Source: Bacillota bacterium (lineage in GTDB: Bacteria; Bacillota; Clostridia; Lachnospirales; Lachnospiraceae). Taken from it: a DNA stretch of 45,698 bases. The stretch is from positions 1-45,698 of the forward strand of contig JAEWMT010000088.1 in assembly GCA_023393095.1 (NCBI GenBank), read 5' to 3'. Made by a program: the position numbers and the translations under genes. Shown one piece after another: positions 43,100 to 45,698 of this stretch (position 1 is the stretch's first letter; each line of letters starts with the position of its first letter). The notes beneath the pieces were generated by a model. It had not been told where the DNA came from, did not search any database, and saw only the letters and a list, made by a program, of their open reading frames with translations.

Positions 43100-43180
43100 C
43101 TGCCCCGTGACTTAGCGGCTCATTGGGCAGTTAATTGAACATTGAGGCTAACCGCTTTGTAGGCGGTTACTCCTTTTCTT
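43091..43180 (-). ncRNA. Putative antisense antitoxin RNA
   Basis: Its promoter is at 43187-43215 on the minus strand, predicting a start near 43180. The RNA would contain TAACCGC/GCGGTTA and end in a stem, AACTGCCC (43098-43105) with GGGCAGTT (43125-43132), followed by ATTTTTT. Length about 90 nt. It overlaps the 3' end of the toxin remnant, as RatA-like antitoxins do. Confidence 0.6.
43144..43180 (+). terminator. Terminator of the toxin-sense transcript
   Basis: TAACCGC (43149-43155) pairs with GCGGTTA (43163-43169), with further partial pairing outside, followed by TCCTTTTCTT. It would end plus-strand transcription from the toxin side and overlaps the antisense RNA. Confidence 0.65.
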
Positions 43181-43186
43181 AAGTCA

Positions 43187-43215
43187 AGTATAGCACTTTT
43201 TTTCATTAAAGTAAA
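43187..43215 (-). promoter_or_regulatory. Promoter of the antisense RNA
   Basis: TTTACT (43210-43215) and TATACT (43187-43192), 17-nt spacer, minus strand. Confidence 0.6.
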
Positions 43216-43384
43216 GAATCTTTATTCTTATTTTTTCCAATAACATTTTACTAATTTCACGTATATTATTTATCATATTGGAGATAGAAGTTTACTATAT
43301 CTGACATAAATGTTAGACCAAATTTATACGAAATGATTTGAACGTCATAAGTCTTAATTTAAACAGCGCATTTTACGAAATATA

Positions 43385-43418
43385 TGACATACTGTTGTCA
43401 CTTTTGCTGTGTTAGAAT
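43385..43418 (+). promoter_or_regulatory. TGACATAC-type operator and -10 before the DUF3795 gene
   Basis: TGACATACTGTTGTCA (43385-43400) is an inverted repeat TGACA-N6-TGTCA followed, 11 nt later, by TTAGAAT. The same module occurs before the GNAT gene and the remnant at 25.6 kb. Neither half is a -35 box at standard spacing, so activation is possible. A second small dyad, ATCACA-N4-TGTGAT, lies at 43426-43441. Confidence 0.8.
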
Positions 43419-43518
43419 AGAGAAAATCACATCGTTGTGATGATATAAATGTATTAAATTGTAAGTGTAGCATCTAAAGATAATGTAGAATATTTCTATG
43501 AAAAGTGGAGGGAACAAT

Positions 43519-43917
43519 ATGAATATTAAGCAAATAAAAGATTCTGTTTCTTATTGTGGATTAGTTTGTAATATGTGTAGACCGGATGGGGAATGTAGTT
43601 GTAAAACGAGCAATCATTGTGGAAAAAGATTATCACCCGAAGGCTGCTTTCAGTATGAATGCTGCAGAGAAAAAGGTCTTAATGGATGCTGGGAGTGTTC
43701 GGATTCTCCTTGTGATAAAGATATGTTTTCAAAAGAACAGATAAAATTAAGAGCATTTATTACTTGTATCAAAGAAGATGGCTTAGATAAATTCGCCGAA
43801 TACATATTAAAAAATACTGAGAATGGCATTGTATACCACAGAAGCGGTATTAGGGGAGATTACGATTTAGAAACAGAAGAGCAAGTATTGAAATTACTTA
43901 GATCTAGTGCTTTGTAA
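43519..43917 (+). CDS. DUF3795-like cysteine-rich protein
   Basis: 132 aa from the ATG at 43519, with GGAGGG 6 nt upstream. Begins with a DUF3795-type cysteine region: YCGLVCNMCRPDGECSCKT, CGKRLSPEGCFQYECCREK, CWECSDSPCDKDMF, twelve or more cysteines that probably bind metal. The C-terminal part is helical. Function unknown; in clostridia such proteins recur in WYL-regulated loci, in line with the operator upstream and the WYL gene downstream. Confidence 0.82.
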   Translation: MNIKQIKDSVSYCGLVCNMCRPDGECSCKTSNHCGKRLSPEGCFQYECCREKGLNGCWECSDSPCDKDMFSKEQIKLRAFITCIKEDGLDKFAEYILKNTENGIVYHRSGIRGDYDLETEEQVLKLLRSSAL

Positions 43918-44040
43918 TTTACTAACTCCACTACCAGCTCCTTTTGCGTATGTGTGGTCACATTTGTACGCTCAATAGTATTTGACAAAATACGAAGATA
44001 TAAATGCATCATTCCTGTACACTTGAAAAGGATGAGAAAC

Positions 44041-44961
44041 ATGAAGATAGATCGATTACTCGGATTAACGATATATTTACTGAATCATAAAAAAGCCAGT
44101 GCGCAGGTTTTAGCCGAGCACTTTGAAGTATCAGTCAGAACAATTATCCGTGACATAGCTTCCCTATGTATAGCTGGAATCCCCGTTATATCAACCTATG
44201 GTTCAGACGGTGGTTACGAAATACTTAATACTTTTAAAATAGAACGGCAAATATCAGGTGCCATAGATTATTCTTATATTATTATGGCATTAAAGGGATT
44301 TGCAACTGCTTATCACAGTAAAGAGCTTCAATCAACACTTCAAAAAATACAAACCGTATCAGACAAACCCTCAGCTAATGTTGTCTTAGACTTTGGAGTA
44401 CTTAGCGAAAAGAAAGAGATTAATCTTAAACTTTCCATACTAGAACAAGCCATAAAGGAAAAGCATACAGTTTCATTTACCTATACTAATGCTGACAATA
44501 TACTCAAAAATTATGAAGTTGAACCCATAGCTACTATTTATAAATGGTATGGCTGGTACCTGTTAAGTTATTTTCCTAAATATGAGGATTACCGAATTTT
44601 CAAGCTTAATCGTATGGAACACATTGAGATAACTGATCGAAAAAACAGTATGGAGCATAATGCTGAATATGCAAAAGAGCAATGGGAAAAACAGGCCGAT
44701 CATCGAAATTATCTGAATATCAAACTTTGCTGTAGCAACGAAATCAAGATAAAGTGTTTGGAATATTTAAATGGGGATATTGAAAGTGAATTGGAAAACG
44801 GGGATTGCATTATTACCTTATCCGTTCCGGAAAACGAGCAGTTTTGGTATGGAGTACTACTCTCCTTCGGTAATAAAGTTAAAATACTCGAACCCCAAGA
44901 GCTCCGAGAAAAAATTTGTATGACTTGTCAGGATATTTTAAAAGAATATAAACATGTATGA
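44041..44961 (+). CDS. YafY-type HTH/WYL-domain transcriptional regulator
   Basis: 306 aa from the ATG at 44041 (AAAAGGA 8 nt upstream); upstream in-frame starts lack a site. Helix-turn-helix: MKIDRLLGLTIYLLNHKKA then LAEHFEVSVRTIIRDIASL. The WYL domain spans about 140-220 with VSFTYTNADN and IYKWYGWYLLSYF (WYGWYL in place of the exact WYL), then a WCX-like C-terminal domain. Likely ligand-controlled; its own targets are probably the DUF3795 and GNAT genes, which share the operator. Its stop lies inside the GNAT operator. Confidence 0.88.
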   Translation: MKIDRLLGLTIYLLNHKKASAQVLAEHFEVSVRTIIRDIASLCIAGIPVISTYGSDGGYEILNTFKIERQISGAIDYSYIIMALKGFATAYHSKELQSTLQKIQTVSDKPSANVVLDFGVLSEKKEINLKLSILEQAIKEKHTVSFTYTNADNILKNYEVEPIATIYKWYGWYLLSYFPKYEDYRIFKLNRMEHIEITDRKNSMEHNAEYAKEQWEKQADHRNYLNIKLCCSNEIKIKCLEYLNGDIESELENGDCIITLSVPENEQFWYGVLLSFGNKVKILEPQELREKICMTCQDILKEYKHV

Positions 44962-44992
44962 CATACTGTTGTCACTCTTGTTTTGTTAATAT
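44959..44992 (+). promoter_or_regulatory. TGACATAC-type operator and -10 before the GNAT gene
   Basis: TGACATACTGTTGTCA (44959-44974), identical to the site at 43385, with TTAATAT 11 nt later. The operator overlaps the last codon and stop of the WYL gene (TGA is the first half of the site). Confidence 0.8.
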
Positions 44993-45017
44993 AGAGAAAA
45001 TTGAGAGGAGTGATATC

Positions 45018-45569
45018 ATGTACAAAATTTATGAGAAATGTCCTATATTTAAAAATGAAATAGTAACTTTACGCCTTACAAATGAGGAGGACGCTTTAGA
45101 ATTACTTAAGTGTTATTCCGATGAGAAAGCAGTTCCGCTTTTTAATTCAGATAATTGCCATGGTGATACCTTCTATTATACGACATTGGAACAAATGAAG
45201 CAGGCCATTGAATTTTGGAAATTCAGCTATGAATCAAAGCAATTTGTACGCATGACTATAATACTGAATCGTACTGGTGAAATCATAGGCACCACCGAAA
45301 TGTTTAATCGAGGAGTAACCCCGTTTTATGGGGTACATGGGGTTTTACGTATCGATGTCTTAAGCATGTATGAAAAAGACGATGTCCTAAGCGCCGTATT
45401 ACAACTAGCAATTGAGCATTTTTATAAGGAATTTGATGTAGAATGGATTCTCACAAAAGCGATTGATTCTGCAGTCATACGAAGAGAAGTACTCTCCAAA
45501 CTAGGTTATATTCCTGTGGAAAATTTCGCACTAAATGATTACTATGGAAGAATCGAAAGTTTGAGCTGA
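45018..45569 (+). CDS. GNAT-family N-acetyltransferase (RimJ-like)
   Basis: 183 aa from the ATG at 45018, with AGGAG 7 nt upstream; the in-frame codons from 44958 run through the operator and are not translated. GNAT features: ENEIVTLRLT-type start (KNEIVTLRLTNEEDALELL), MTIILNRTGEIIGTTEMFNR, the core strand GVLRIDVLSMYEKDD, and AIDSAVIRREVLSKLGY near the C-terminus. The target is unknown; relatives acetylate ribosomal proteins or antibiotics. Confidence 0.85.
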   Translation: MYKIYEKCPIFKNEIVTLRLTNEEDALELLKCYSDEKAVPLFNSDNCHGDTFYYTTLEQMKQAIEFWKFSYESKQFVRMTIILNRTGEIIGTTEMFNRGVTPFYGVHGVLRIDVLSMYEKDDVLSAVLQLAIEHFYKEFDVEWILTKAIDSAVIRREVLSKLGYIPVENFALNDYYGRIESLS

Positions 45570-45641
45570 AGCAGTAAAAGAAAAGAACGATTTTGCGACT
45601 GCTCTTCAAATTAGGTGTCATTTTCAATATGAATATTTATG

Positions 45642-45678
45642 ATAGCTCAAATTCAAATGATATTTGAATTTGAGCTAT
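45642..45678. terminator. 17-bp perfect hairpin after the GNAT gene
   Basis: Arms 45642-45658 and 45662-45678 pair perfectly with a 3-nt loop. T-rich sequence follows on the plus strand. Confidence 0.75.
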
Positions 45679-45698
45679 TATTCGAATTAGTATAGCTA

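Noticed and set aside
43385..43418. Standard sigma-A -35/-10 pair within the TGACATAC module
   Set aside because: TGACAT is 22-23 nt and TTGTCA 12 nt from the -10, neither within the normal spacing; the site is better read as an operator.
45584..45598. TTTTGCGACTGCTC near the right edge, similar to the end of the palindromic repeats
   Set aside because: No matching second end, no internal stem and no conserved loop; similarity is about 12 bases only.

Overview
The window looks like a chromosomal segment of a low-GC, anaerobic, probably spore-forming member of the Lachnospiraceae/Clostridia. Supporting signs are a bifurcating-type lactate dehydrogenase with Etf subunits, a desulfoferrodoxin-type superoxide reductase, ribulokinase, a pentose-type ABC transporter with YesM/YesN-type sensors, a SpoIIID relative, frequent TTG starts and strong AGGAGG ribosome binding sites. 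I see no rRNA, tRNA, intact insertion sequence, phage or CRISPR array. Family assignments come from reading the translations; no database search was run.

Layout. 1-6.3 kb (minus strand): lactate utilisation, with a GntR/FCD regulator followed by lctP-lctB-lctC-lctD behind a consensus promoter and two FadR/LldR-type operators, closed by a terminator at 91-124. 6.3-12.5 kb: a truncated SpoIIID-like gene, a CorA-type transporter, a phosphoribosyltransferase-like protein, an ArsC/Spx-family protein, two small stress proteins (GlsB/YeaQ-like and CsbD-like) and a membrane HD-GYP protein. 12.6-17.1 kb: type I pullulanase, a beta-CASP metallo-beta-lactamase protein and an AlkD-like repair protein. 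17.2-22.8 kb: redox and housekeeping genes (superoxide reductase with a Crp/Fnr regulator, thioredoxin, xanthine phosphoribosyltransferase, HPr-like protein, ferritin-like protein, Ca2+/H+ exchanger). 23.1-36.3 kb (minus strand): ribulokinase and a sugar uptake block, with a ChvE-MmsA-MmsB ABC transporter, an anchored sugar-binding protein, histidine kinase, AraC-type response regulator and a further binding lipoprotein. 36.7-39.1 kb: a BlaI/BlaR1-type pair. 39.4-45.7 kb: an accessory tail with SMI1/KNR4 immunity-like genes, several broken genes, an XRE regulator with a membrane partner, a flippase-like protein, the remains of a type I toxin/antisense-RNA locus, and a WYL regulator with nearby targets.

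Most notable non-coding content: (i) three copies of a roughly 205-211 bp near-palindromic repeat (8245-8453, 31817-32027, 36451-36653), with stem changes that preserve pairing, plus a 70 bp mini-form at 6748-6817; (ii) an identical promoter/operator module, TGACATAC(T/C)GTTGTCA then 11 nt then TTAnnAT, before a DUF3795 gene, a GNAT gene and a decayed acetyltransferase 18 kb away, probably read by the WYL regulator; (iii) three 49-50 bp tandem repeats, each carrying a Shine-Dalgarno hairpin, between the sugar-binding protein and ATPase genes; (iv) a truncated Hol_Tox-like toxin tail with an antisense RNA promoter and terminator still in place; (v) three neighbouring immunity-type or hydrolase pseudogenes, each explained by loss of one A.

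How the genes fit together: the lactate operon couples uptake to a flavin-based NAD-dependent lactate dehydrogenase. The sugar block couples extracellular pentose sensing to ABC uptake, with ribulokinase next to it. The tail from 39.4 kb looks like a decaying site of defence, immunity and regulatory genes.
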